Part shown: positions 41,549 to 52,688 of the stretch, piece by piece
Position numbering within the stretch: the first letter of the stretch is position 1
How the letters are laid out: every line of letters starts with the position of its first letter
Source of the DNA: Lunularia cruciata
Taxonomy: Eukaryota > Streptophyta > Marchantiopsida > Lunulariales > Lunulariaceae
NCBI GenBank assembly: GCA_948567375.1
Contig: OX419755.1
Location: forward strand, 40,491,001-40,555,000
Length of the DNA stretch: 64,000 nt
Direction: 5' to 3'
Program-made: the position numbers and the translations under genes
Notes under the pieces: generated by a model
What the model was told of the DNA's origin: nothing
Database searches by the model: none
Seen by the model: the letters and a program-made list of their open reading frames with translations, nothing else

Positions 41549-44161
41549 AAATGAAATGGAGAAGATTTCCTATCTTCTAGAAGATTTAGCTTATTGTAGA
41601 TAGATTGTAGGTAGAGAACCTAGATCAACAATCTAGGTTATCTACCGTTCACCTTTTCAAGATCCACTACTAATCTATCCTTGGAAATGATATGCCCCAA
41701 CAATAGACCTTTGCAACCAAAGATTCACTTCTTTGGGTTGAGTGATGCATTTGCTTCATCCAAGGAGTGCAAGACCTTGATCAAGTGCTCAAAGTGCTCT
41801 TCCTTGCTCCTGTAGACACAAAGGTCACAATGAAATCTCTCACAAATTCTTTATAAAAGGTTTAAACACTTTGTTCATGAACCGTTGAAATGTGACTGGA
41901 ACATTACAAAGTCCAAAATGTTTGATCTTGAAAGCATAAGTTCCCCAAGGTTTGGTGAATGTGGTGAGTTGTTGATGCTTTGCTGCAATTTTCATTTGGT
42001 TATAGCCACTATAACCATCTCCAAAAATATATCTTTCATGACTTTCAACCTCTTCTAAGGTCTCATAAATTAATTGCAAAGGGTAGTAGTCATTTTTACT
42101 TACAAAATTGAGCTTCATGTAATCCACACATACTCAAAGCTTGCTATTTGTCTTCTTCAAAATCACAATTGAATATATCCATTCTAAATTCTCCAACTCA
42201 AAGGTAAACTTGGCCTCCTTGAGCTTATCAATCTCCTCCTTCACAACCAAAGCTATTGGTAGGCTAATGCAACATTATTTTTGGTGGACTAGTCTTGCAT
42301 GTGATTCCACTTCTAGCAGGTGCTCTTCCAAGGTGACCTCTTTGAGATCCTTGTAATTGAAAGCAAACACATGGATGTACTTGTGGAAAATCTCTTCAAA
42401 TCTTACCTTCTCCTCCTTGGTAACATTGGGACTATACTTAAGGGTAAATAGTCTCCTCTTTACCCTCTCAATTTTGATTTATTATGATCCTTCAAACACT
42501 TTGGCTTAGACACAAAGTCCATAGCACACAAGGGATGTACATTTGAATCAAATTTAGATTCATCCTCATTTGAAGAGATCTCTTCCTCCATGCTAGTGTC
42601 CACACCTAAAGCTCTTTCTTCTGAATCTAATTCCCAATAATAAAAGATGTTGCATTTGAATATGTAATATGGTTGGTATTGGTTGTTAGAATTGTAACCT
42701 AATGGTTTGATGGCCCAATTCTCAAATACACTTTGTGTTATCAATCAATTTTTTGAGCTGCTATCAACCATGGCTTCCCAAGTAGCAAATCATAACTTGC
42801 ATCCTTCAAGACTTGGAGAGTCATGAGATTTTGAACTCCCATAACTAATACTACCACCTTGTCTATCACACCTACCAGTCAAACTTGTTGCTTCTTTTGC
42901 CATACTCACTACAAATGTTGAAGGTCTAAAGGGTATCATACCTTACTTCTTGATCAACTTTTCCAACATGGCATTCACCATAGATCCTCCATCAACAAAG
43001 TGCATCCTTGATGTTGTCACCATTCACTCTCACATCAATCTTTGATGCATACTCACAAGCCTCCCATGGTGCTAGTTTTGCATTCACCACTCCGATTGAT
43101 ACCAGAGCCTTTGCTTTCTTCTTTTTTTTGCTCCTTGTAGAACTCAAACCACCTTTAAGTTCCTTCTTCAAGGTAAGATTTAAACTAATCAGTTAACCCA
43201 TGGTGATGTTTGCCTTGTATCTACCAACATCCTCAAACACATTATAGCTCCATTTTTTCTTTAAGATCAAGAAATCATCCATCCTCAACTTCTTCCTTGG
43301 GGTCTTTGTTGATCTTGTTGAACTAGTAGTTTGAGTATTATTTTTGGTCATTGTACTATCCTTGCTAGGAGTGAATTATTGAGAAGAATATATATCATTT
43401 GCAAAATGAACTCTATTGTGCAAAAACCTCCAAGTTAAGATCTTTGGAGTTTGAATATTCTCCCTTCTCATACTTGCTCTTCATCACATCTATGGATGAT
43501 ATCCACTTACCTCTATTTTTCACAATAGGTGCTTGGGCTTCACTATCTACCTCATTCTCTCTATTTGCCTCCTCACAACCACTTCCTCCATGGTATGAAA
43601 AAGGGGATCTTTTGGCAGAGATGCAAGAACAAGAGCAAGTACTACTTGTGACTACCAACCTTGGTACTAAAGGATTAGAAGCCCTACCAGACTTAGAGAC
43701 TTATGGATGATGCAAAACCTCCTTCACCACCAATCACTCTCATCTCCTTCCAAACTCTCTTTCATATGAAATGTAATCTTGATAGCTTCTACCTTGGAAA
43801 AGGTTTATCATATCTCATCTTGCTTTGCATTTTTGGTTTCAAGTCTCCCAAAACATTCTTGGTGAGCATAGCTCCTTTCCCAATCATGGTAATCTCCACA
43901 TCATCTCCACTCTTTCTCAACACTATTATAGGCTCAAATTGCTCCACTCTTTCTACATACTCTCACTTCCTCTCCTTCTCCTTGCTTGAGGAAGGTTACT
44001 TCACTCATCAATCTCTCATAACTCGCTTTTGGAAGAAAGTTCTCAATGGATGTTGTAGTTAAACTCTCATAAGACTCCTCTTGCCTATGTCTCTCCTCTC
44101 TCTCTCTCTCTTTTGGTATTTTGACTCATACCTTGTAAGAGCAACATCCTCAAAGAGATCC
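41549..44161 (-). pseudogene. E4 RT, protease and gag region, decayed
   Basis: From low to high coordinates: about 100 bp without homology and with a 9-bp hairpin (41617-41639). Then the RT end (LLLGHIISKD near 41690) and RT palm/fingers at 41840-42127 (FGDGYSGYNQMKI, with FTKPWGTYAFK). A one-base change disrupts the catalytic Asp-pair box near 41835. Beyond is a gag/protease region without clear knuckle. An acidic block with EEEISSNEDESKF lies at 42460-42744. The part 42430-44150 matches the E7 remnant. A CT microsatellite is at 44092-44111. The right edge is a deletion junction with E6. Confidence 0.75.
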
Positions 44162-44755
44162 GGTAGTAATGAGACCCACTCATTATTCCTCCTCTGGTTA
44201 TTTAAATCCATACAACAAGCCAAGTCTCATCTTCTTGTTGTTCAAAATTGGCAAAATCAATATGCTAATCAACATCAATATGATCTTACCTTTCAACTAG
44301 GTGATAAGGTTTTGCTTTTATTCTAGTAACCTTCCTCTCCCATTGGACACCCAAGTTTGTAAATTTAGATAGGTCCCTTTGATGTTACTCAGATCATTTC
44401 TCCTATTACTTATCAACTTGCTTTACTTAGTAATATGTGGATCCATCATGTCTTCCATATTTCAAAGTCAAAACCTTTTTTTAATCTATCTTCTTTTTCC
44501 ACTTGTGTCCAACCTTGTCTTCCTCCCATCCTTGTCAATAAAAGTGAGGAATATGAAGTTGAAGGTATAATTGCACATTGCAACATCCAACATGGCCACT
44601 AATAACACAAGGAATATAAGGTCCTTTGGGAAAGGTATTCCCTTCATGATGCCACAAGGGAGCCTCTTTCTCATCTCCCCAATTCAGAAATGACCATCCA
44701 ATAGTTTGAAGATTCCATGGTGATGAGGATATCATCAACTAGCGGTAGAGGAATA
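44162..44755 (+). pseudogene. E6 integrase tail and chromodomain
   Basis: Broken plus-strand frames. The integrase C-terminus (TFQLGDKVLLLF, then the IHHVFHISKSKP-type block near 44450) leads into a chromodomain (EEYEVEGIIAHC near 44550, then YSLHDATREPLSHL near 44640-44680). A polypurine tract (GGTAGAGGAATA) precedes the LTR. The upstream pol is missing; the junction with E4 lies between 44150 and 44200. Confidence 0.8.
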
Positions 44756-45200
44756 AGTAATAATATGGAGTTAGCAAACAAGTTAGCAAAGGTTAATAAA
44801 TTATTAAAATAAGCCAAATGTAGTTAGGAATTCTAAGAATTTTCTAAAAGCATCTAAGAAGCTTCTTGGTCAAATGTTCTAGAAGAATTTTGGAAGCTTC
44901 TCAATGTGAAACATCTAGGTACCTTCTTGCACATCACGTTAATGTATATCTTAGCTTGTACGCCAAGTAGGTAGCTTCTAGTAGGAATTTTTCTTGGCAG
45001 CTTCTCAACTAGCTTGCACTCCAAGAGGAGGCTTTGACAAAGAAGCTTTCTTGGAGGCTTCTTAGATCCTTATGTTAATTTGCTATAAATACTAAAGCCC
45101 AAGCTCATGCTAGGTATTTGGAGTTCCTATAATTAAGAGTTTCAATGTGACATAACCTTCCATTATTCTATTCTCCTATTTCTCTCCTTGGTCTTTTACA
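44756..45200 (+). repeat. 3' LTR of E6 (family B)
   Basis: It begins AGTAATAATATGGAG, the same mutated start as the 5' LTR at 24529, and ends TCTTTTACA. A GCTATAAATAC core lies near 45083. CCTAG follows directly. Confidence 0.92.
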
Positions 45201-45205
45201 CCTAG

Positions 45206-45538
45206 ATTCATAGTAAATATGCTTAGGAGCTTCTAAAAGAGGAAAATGAGACCCCAAAAAAAACTTGTATGAGTGCATTCTTTATGGTAATTTAGGAGAA
45301 ATAAGGATTTTAACCAAGTTACCATGATGATTTTGGAAAATATATAAAACAAGTGGCTTAGAAGATAAAATACATATACCCCATTCCTTAGTGAACTTGG
45401 ATCATGGAATGAGTGATTGAAAGATGCCTTATTTACTCTTTTTTACCCCTAGTTTTCTTCCCAAGTAAACTATTATAGCTTCCTTTTGTCTATTATAGAA
45501 TTATGTGCAAAAAATTCTCTTGTTGTTAGAGAGGTCCT
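45206..45538. other. Unassigned AT-rich DNA between E6 and LTR C copy
   Basis: There is no ORF and no match to the element families. It is the right flank of the E6 insertion and should continue the sequence before 24524. Confidence 0.3.
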
Positions 45539-46271
45539 TGTAATGCTACCAAAAAGATAGCTAGCTTGTGTGTCACTCAAGATGAACTTGTAATAGCTAT
45601 TATGTAGTGCATCATGGACTAAGAAAGCAAGGCCTAAGCTCCATGACATTTCTCCAAGACTAAAACTCAAAAGTTCTTTTTTAAGACTCATGAATTTCTC
45701 AATGAAAAACTTTACATGAGAGAAATAGATGCAATGAAAGGAATATATATAACTCATCTTCCTTTATTATTTACTTCTAAAATTATACACCTAAAAGTTA
45801 ATAATTACCAAAGTAGCTAAAATTATTAGGCAAAAAGTTATCTAAGTTAGAAGTCTATAAGAATAATCAAACTCATGGGAATAGTCCACATAAGCATATT
45901 ATCTTACCTTGAACCAAGAACCAAGTCAAATATTCCTTCACATAGGTTATAGTTGCACAGTAAGAAATTCCATAGAAAAAGGCTTTTGTACGCAGGAGTT
46001 CACAAGTTTTTCTTCAAAGCCAAATATCTGAAATAATACAAAATCAGCACAAAGAAATCCAAAATTAGTGTGGCTTGACTTTCCAAAATCCTCTAAAATA
46101 ATATCACATCTATCTTGGTTATGTTTGATTTTAGCTAATCATAACTTATTTAGAAGCTAAGTTAAAATCTGTAGAAATAATATCTTTAAAAAACTTGCAA
46201 TACTAATTTTAATTTTTTGAAAGATAATGTTTGTACTTAAGCAGAGTATACTTGCACTAGTAGGTTATACA
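45539..46271 (-). repeat. Old LTR C, minus orientation
   Basis: 733 bp, strongly diverged from the E0 LTR. In element orientation it begins TGTATAACC and ends GCATTACA. Neither a primer site nor pol adjoins it and the flanks do not match, so it is a solo or orphan LTR of considerable age. Confidence 0.7.
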
Positions 46272-46860
46272 ACTAACAAAAAGCCATTATAGTTATTATA
46301 TGCACTTCCCTAAAACATGATAATCATAGAATGTACAAGGTTGCTTGCATTGCTTCACAACATCATATTGCTTTGATTCAAGCCTTTTACTTTGCAAAGG
46401 ATCAAAGTTCTTTCTTGATTACTTTTTGTGTAACTTTTATGGTTTAGAATGAGCTTCTATTGTATAGATATCTACAAGCACAAGTAATTATACTGAAGTC
46501 GCCAATGCAAAAGAAGTTGACCAACAATATCATTTACATAGAATTTTCTTTGTTGTTGCTCATTTCACTACTCTAAGAAAGATGGTGGTTATTTTCCCAA
46601 CATATCTCTATTTATACATTCTAATGATGCTCTTTTTGTAGGTATTACAAGCTTTTTAATGAGATATTACAAAATTTTATTGAAGAGCTCAAATTATGAG
46701 TCCAAACTTGTAAATTCCAACCTTGGACTTATGAGTGTTGCTCATTCCTTTTTATTTCCCTTGATTTTTAATTTCTAAATAGGAGTCTTGAGAATTTTAG
46801 TAAAATATTTGTATTTGTCATTTTTAACAAGCTGTTTTAGTGCATAGCTTCTATGCTATG
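46272..46860. other. Unassigned AT-rich DNA
   Basis: I see no ORF, repeat or element similarity. A few TTTTACTTTG words occur near 46390. Confidence 0.3.
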
Positions 46861-47281
46861 TGTCATAATATTAAGTTAGCAAAGCTAAGTATAGCTAAAA
46901 AGGGTTAGAACTAGTATTACATCTAGGAAATTTTAGAGTGTTTTAAAAGCATCCAAAAAGATTATTTACCAAAAGCTTCTAGAACCTTTCAAAGGACTGA
47001 GTAACTTGAATACTAAGAAAATAGCTAGTTTAGCTTGTATGCCAAGTAAATGGCTTGCTTAGTTTTTATACCAAGTAAAGAACTAGCTTAGCTTGTACCT
47101 AAAGAAAGATGGTTTTTAGAAGAAAACTCCTTTGGACACTTCATTGGGAATCTTGTACATAGCTTACCTATCCCTATAAATACCAAACCCCAACATCAAT
47201 TCAAGCATATAGAGTTCCACTCAATTGAGAGTTTTGAATTTGATCTTCTTATTCTCCTAGTTCTCTCCCAGATCTATTATA
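46861..47281 (+). repeat. 5' LTR of E5 (family B)
   Basis: It starts TGTCATAATATTAAG and ends TCTATTATA. The TATA core CTATAAATACC lies near 47175. The heat-shock-like motifs are mostly eroded; AGCTTCTAGAAC is near 46975. Confidence 0.75.
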
Positions 47282-47283
47282 CT

Positions 47284-47295
47284 TGTAATTAGAGT
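47284..47295 (+). promoter_or_regulatory. E5 primer-binding site, decayed
   Basis: TGTAATTAGAGT takes the place of TGGTATCAGAGT two bases after the LTR; nine of twelve bases agree. Confidence 0.6.
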
Positions 47296-47308
47296 AAAAC
47301 TAGGATCG

Positions 47309-47518
47309 ATGGAAATAGGCCACCAAATTAGTTTCTTCCCAACCATTGTGATTTTTGTTTCCATGTATTACCAAAGTATTTCTAGCAATCAATCATTGCC
47401 TGCTTTGGCCAATTGTTTTAATGAAATCACTTTGGCGAATGAATTATTGATCCTTTTGATTGTTAATTACGGAAAAGTGGACATTTTGCATCTACTATTA
47501 ACTTATATATTATTATGA
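47309..47518 (+). CDS. E5 leader ORF (69 aa), unknown
   Basis: Open from ATG to TGA 47516-47518, between primer site and gag. It keeps the layout of the leader ORF family: ALANCFNEI in the helix/FG region, LLILLIVNYG at the hydrophobic strand and LLTYILL at the end. The FG motif itself has changed (CF). It is the only leader copy still open in an otherwise ruined element, which may be chance at this length. Function unknown. Confidence 0.4.
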   Translation: MEIGHQISFFPTIVIFVSMYYQSISSNQSLPALANCFNEITLANELLILLIVNYGKVDILHLLLTYILL

Positions 47519-48470
47519 GCAAGAAAATTGGTAGAGTAGTAGTTATGGTGAAAAAACCATGAATGATTGAAGTTATAATTTATTTGCACTAGCAAATTAA
47601 GCATCTTACTTAATTGTATTAAAGGAGAGATGTTGTGATAATCAACAACTTGAGAGAATGGAGAGAACAACATTCTGAGAAGAAGAAGATAAATTTTGAT
47701 CTCCAAAACCAAAAGTAATTGAAATTAAGAATCTACCTAGCGTAGATAGAGAATTTATGTTTGGTTGTGAATGCTATTTTGAGGCTACAAATCTTCTAGA
47801 TGACCTGAAACATCCACTTGGCTTTGAGTAAATTAGATAGAGTGGAAAAACTATGGTGGTAATTCTATATAGAGCAAACTCAATGGCAATTTTTAGCTCC
47901 AATCTCAACATGGAAAGAGTTTAAGGGTACAATAAGTGGGAGATTCCAAGTGAATTTTGCATGAGTTACATATGATTGATTGGAAGAATTGAGGAAGATT
48001 GGTTTTGTGAGGAGTTGAATTATTCAACTCCAAAATAAAATGATGCAAATTTGAAAACACATGAAGACAAAGCTCTAGGTTATTTTGTGAGACGTTTGAA
48101 ATCATGTACCAAACTAAAAGTAACCTTATGCATACTCCATATTTGGAAGAAGCCATGTAATTCACTTAATGCTTTGATTACTTGGTAACCACAACTTGGT
48201 CCTAACCTATACTCTCACCAAACTTGCACACACATCAAGTATGGGTGGATGAGTCAATATTTGCAGAGATAGATGCTATCCAATGGAGACCACTAGGCAT
48301 TGTAGATAAAGTATGGTTGTGACAAATGATGATTGCTTTTATTTTATTGCAAAATTGGATATTGCATTACCAAATGCCCAAGAAAGAATAAATGACCTAG
48401 ACCAATTGCCCAAATGGAGTTCTTGGAGCATGATGATCAAGGAAACAAAGATTCCCAATAGCAAATATTG
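47519..48470 (+). pseudogene. E5 gag, decayed
   Basis: Gag similarity to E3 and E6 in broken frames: the helix block near 47550-47600, then 47800-48180. Near 48340-48440 comes a knuckle remnant (FYCKIGYCITKC, where the first Cys and the metal His are lost), followed by IAQMEFLEHDDQGNKDSQ, the same block as in E3. Confidence 0.7.
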
Positions 48471-51400
48471 AGCTATTTACTAGCAACCTAATTTGTCCTA
48501 ATGGGATTGAAAGCTTTACATGTGCAATTTTAATTTACTTGCAAAGTATTATATTAGATCAAGGTTGTAAGATATTGGTTGATTGTGGAATTTTTGGAAA
48601 ATAATGTATTGATTTCAAACCTCTATTAAATAGTAAATTTATGATGATGGATGATAAAAATATTTTTCATTTTATACCTCATATCATATTGAATGTAAGA
48701 TTGGGAAGTAATAATTGGAGTGCATGAAATAAATAGCAACTCCGATGCACTATAATATCATTTAGGTCTTCCTTGGCTTGAACATCATAAAATTCAATTT
48801 GATTGGGCCAGACAAAAAATTGAAGTGTGATACAAAAATAATAATTATTGATTAGGTTATCTAGCACTTTTGAGGAAGGCAACTAAAAGCAATCCATTGC
48901 AAGATGGGCAGGTTGTTAGTGTATTGACTATAAAACAAGCTTTGGGTCAAATAAATAGCACAAGGATTATCAAATGAGGATATTAAATCTCAAAAAGAAA
49001 TGGTTGATTAAATACTAAATGATTTTTCAAATGCATTTCTTGATCATCTTTTAAAGGGATTAGCTTTTGATTCAAGTATGCACTTCAAGATCAAGATATT
49101 GCTAAGTGGTACTCAAGTAAGTGACCAATCTATTGGCTCTCATCAAAGGAATTAGAAAAACTATGAAAAACATTGACCAAGCTATTGGAGAAGGATTTTA
49201 TAAAACACAACACGTCCTCTTGGGAAGAATTGGTATTATTTGTCCTAACCATAAACCATGATAATAAAAAACCATGAATGATATGTATCACTTGGCTTGG
49301 ATTGATGACGTGTTGGATCAAATAAGTGGAGCACAATACTTCTCTCAATTGGATCTTGAAGTGGCTATTTGGTAGATTCTATTTGATGGGAAAGATGTGT
49401 AAGAGATTACATTTTGTACAAGGTATGGATATTTTGAATAAAGTGTTTACCTTTTAGGCTCATTAATACTCCAATAATTTTCATGCATCAAGTATTAGAC
49501 AGAAAATTGGATTGATATGTAGTAGTGTTCTTGGATGACATTTTAATTTACAATAAGTTAGAGGTAGAACACAAAAACCACATACTAGAAGTCTTGATAC
49601 AATTATGGCATGGGAGTTCTATTGTAAGAAATCCAAGTGGGTCCTTTGGCCAAAGGAAGTTACCTTTTGAAGCCATAAGGTTTGAGTGGAGTGCATCAAG
49701 ATGGAAGGAGAGAAAATCAAAGCTATTATAGATAGGTCTACTCCTAAAGATGTTATAGAAGTGAGGAGATTTATGGATTGGTGAGCTTTTGCAAACAATT
49801 CATCCACTATTATGTTCATGTGTTCACATTGTTAAATAATCTCTTGGAGGAGATAAAAATTATGAAGAAGCATTCAAGAAAATTAAGGATATGGTGTCTT
49901 CACAACCCATCTTCTAACCATATGATCCTCAATCTTGTGTGGTTGATTTTGATGCTTTTAACTTTGCATCAAAGTTGTGCTCCAATAAGAATTTGTTGAC
50001 AGATTGCATCCCATTATATCTCAATGACTGAATGAAGCATAGAGGAATTACTTTACTCAAGGAAAAGAGAACCTTCAAATTATATACACAACAAAGGTGT
50101 GGAGACATTATCTCTTAGGGAAACAAGTTATAATGCATACTAATCACAAACTCTTGTTATAAACCTTACATTGGAGCACATGAATAGTTTGTGTCATTGG
50201 TAGGAGGAGCAACTAAAATTTTTTGATATCAAGCTTGAGTAAAAAAATGTTCTATGTCATTCAAAATGCCTTTTCACAACTACCTTATTTGAAGATTCTT
50301 CTTGAATCTCTCATAGGAATTGCAATTACCATAATGTAGATTGACTCAAAGGTCAAAATAGAGTTCAAGATTGCTTTACAACAGTATCCTTTATTTCATC
50401 TTGTGTAAGGTTACTTCACAACATATGATAAGTAATGCAACACCTTTTCTTTCAAGGGTGGACTTCTATTTGTGAGAACCAAATCTATGTTCCAACTATG
50501 GGAGACCTAGAATTTGTGCAACTTTTGGAAGCATATGACTTACTATATTTGTCACGTGGGTCTGGATAAGGCATTGAGTATCCTACAACATCAATGTTGT
50601 TGGACAGACATGGCATGAGAGGTTCAAGAGTTTGTTTTCTCTTGTGAAAGTTGCCAATGCAATAAGATAAGCAACCAAGGACCAGGTAGAGTACTTCAAC
50701 CATTACTAATTCCATCTGGCCTATAGGAATATATGAGTTTAGACCTTATCACATCCTTGCAAAAGATAGATGAAGGCCTTACAACAATTGTGTGCTTTTT
50801 GATAAGCTCAACGAGCATATTTACTTGGTGCCCACCATGGATTCAATAGATGCTCCAAAAATGGGCTGAATATACTTTATTGTTATCTTCAAACATCATG
50901 AGATACCAAGGGTTATCATCTTGGATTGTGATCTTTAATTTACTAGTAAATTTTGGCAATCACTTTCAAGATACTTGGCATCAAGATTGTAACATTGATA
51001 GCTTATCACCCTCAAATTGATAGGCAAATAGGATGAGAAAATTGCACCTTGGAAGATAAAGTATGGGCCTTTGTCAATGTTTATCACAAAAATTAGGATA
51101 CTTGTCTTGTGGCTACAAAATTTTCTTATAATAATTCCAAGAAGGCAATTATATGATTCTTTCCTTTCTTTCTTAATTTATTTCTTAATTAAACTACACT
51201 TGTTCCAAATTCTCTTCTTATTCAATCAAAATTTCATGTTCCTCAACCTCAATTCTACCTTCTTGTCCACATATCTCAGTCTTTACTCTAGGCCAAATCT
51301 CATCTTCTTTTTGCTCAAAATTAGCAAAAGTAATATGCCAACAGGCATCATTGTAATATAACCTTGTAAGTGGGTAACAAACTCATACTTCCTTCATCTA

Positions 51401-51539
51401 GTAGAGTTCTTCTTCCTCTTGACACCTAAGTTTCTAAACTTGCTCTCAATTGGATATGTCCATTTGATATTACTCAGATGACTTCTCTTGTTTCCTACAA
51501 ATTTCTCTTCTTAGTCATATGAAGATCCATCACACATCC
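48471..51539 (+). pseudogene. E5 protease, RT, RNase H, integrase, decayed
   Basis: Protease blocks lie near 48560-48680 (GCKILVDCG). RT traces run from 49085 (SGTQVSDQSIG) through 49340 (QLDLE.AIW) to VVFLDDILIYN at 49523-49555. RNase H has IIYTTKVWRHYLLGKQVIMHTNHK near 50075-50155. The integrase zinc finger and core run from 50490, with VPTMDSIDAP near 50830 and VIILDCDL near 50915. The integrase tail reaches 51540. Every frame is interrupted many times. Confidence 0.75.
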
Positions 51540-51606
51540 TCATGGAGTTTTACTCAATTTAAAGTTCTCAATTTAATCATCCTACTTCTCTCCTTGGTAT
51601 GTTACA
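51540..51606 (+). repeat. 3' LTR fragment of E5
   Basis: The last ~67 bp of LTR B: the GGAGTT...CAATTT...AAGTTCTCAATTT block followed by CTTCTCTCCTTGG and GTTACA. Confidence 0.65.
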
Positions 51607-52552
51607 TTGGAGAATGTACAAGCGGCTTACTTCAATTGAATGAGGTAACTTATGTTAAGGACCTATAATTTGACACTCATATACTAGTTCATGATGTACT
51701 CTTAGTAGATCTTCATACAATTTCTAGCCCCATAGGCACACCTACACTACTTATATTACAAGGTTTTAGCATGCTCCTACAACTCTTAGACAAGTATTGC
51801 TATTTGGAAATTATATTAGGTATTATACTCATATTATATTGAGTATTATATCCATAGCAATGGATATATGTGATCTCATAGAATAAGAGACCATAGTACA
51901 ATTTGAGCTTTTCTAGATGTTTTGGTCTAGTTGTTCTTATGTTCAAATGACATATTCTCACACTATAGTTGCACCTCTCTTTTTGCAGCTGTCATAATAA
52001 TACATCAAATTTAATCTTCAATAATATCTTTGCTTAGCTAAAGACCACATTACTTATCCTATCTTGTAAACCTCTACTTCAATTCATAGATTTTTGAGAC
52101 AGAGAATTTAAGAGAGTCCAAGTGGAACTTGGTGAGAATATATATATTCTTACACTCTTATAGCATACTCATTGATGTGGCTACTCTAGATCAGGTTTGC
52201 ATATACACTTATAGAGAAAAGGGTTGTAGAGTAAAATTATATGCTTCTCTTTTATTGAGGACTTAAATTTCTCTTTAAAAATTTCAGTATAGATTATATG
52301 ATCCAATGCTTTTGGAACTACTAACTAAACCATTGTGCTTGTGGAGCTTTGTATGATACCCATGGTATATAAAATTTGCAACAAGCTTTGGATGGAGAGC
52401 ACACTAGGGTCTATGGTGTAAAATGCATATGATACATTCTGTGTTCCTGGGTATAGATTGAGAGTTAGTTCAAACTGCAAAGTCCACTTTCTTTGAGTAG
52501 AAGAGCTTGTTTGACATTGAGACTTGTACCAATAGGAGGCACACAGGTTTTT
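51607..52552. other. Unassigned AT-rich DNA
   Basis: It has no open frame above 60 codons and no similarity to the element families. It includes ATATTATATTGAG-type repeats around 51820-51850. Confidence 0.3.
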
Positions 52553-52688
52553 GATGTTTTGGTAACTAACCCTTTACAAGTAGACTCTGTGGCATGGGTC
52601 GCCACAACCGTGTATTTTGTGATGTTTTGGTAACTAACCCTTTACAAGTAGACTCTGTGGCATGGGTCGCCACAACCGTGTATTTTGT
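52553..52688. repeat. Perfect 68-bp tandem duplication
   Basis: Copies 52553-52620 and 52621-52688 are identical base for base. Each contains TGGCATGGGTCGCCACAACC with an inverted GTGGC/GCCAC element. Confidence 0.95.

Larger units (their letters stand above)
25885..44161 (-). mobile_element. E4: C-family gypsy element inserted in E6
   Basis: A minus-strand relative of E0. Its 3' LTR (25885-26618) and RNase H/integrase (26619-28214) are on the left; its RT, protease and gag region (41549-44161) is on the right. E3 sits in between. The 5' LTR is absent, and the right end joins directly to the integrase of E6. This points to a deletion that also removed most of the E6 pol. Confidence 0.8.
24529..45200 (+). 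mobile_element. E6: outer chromovirus of the nest (LTR family B)
   Basis: The 5' LTR, primer site, leader ORF and gag start lie at 24529-25884. The integrase end, chromodomain and 3' LTR lie at 44162-45200. Both LTRs begin with the same mutated AGTAATAATATGGAG, and the whole is flanked by an exact CCTAG target duplication at 24524-24528 and 45201-45205. Everything between is later insertions (E4, E3, E2, solo LTRs) plus a deletion that removed most of the E6 pol. Confidence 0.85.
46861..51606 (+). mobile_element. E5: strongly decayed chromovirus-like element (LTR family B)
   Basis: 5' LTR, a decayed primer site, a leader ORF, gag, protease, RT, RNase H and integrase follow in order on the plus strand, all recognisable only by short blocks. 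Of the 3' LTR only the last ~67 bp (51540-51606, ending CTCCTTGGTATGTTACA) remains. Element age and a large deletion explain the lack of target duplication. Confidence 0.75.

Noticed and set aside
42141-43196. Plus-strand open frames 42141-42356 and 43008-43196 as genes
   Set aside because: Antisense to the E4 remnant and not conserved in the parallel E7 copy.
1-51606. Possible endogenous pararetrovirus because of RT-RNase H regions
   Set aside because: The RT regions lie in elements with LTRs, tRNA-Met primer sites, integrases and, for the chromoviruses, chromodomains; no movement or coat protein motif was seen.
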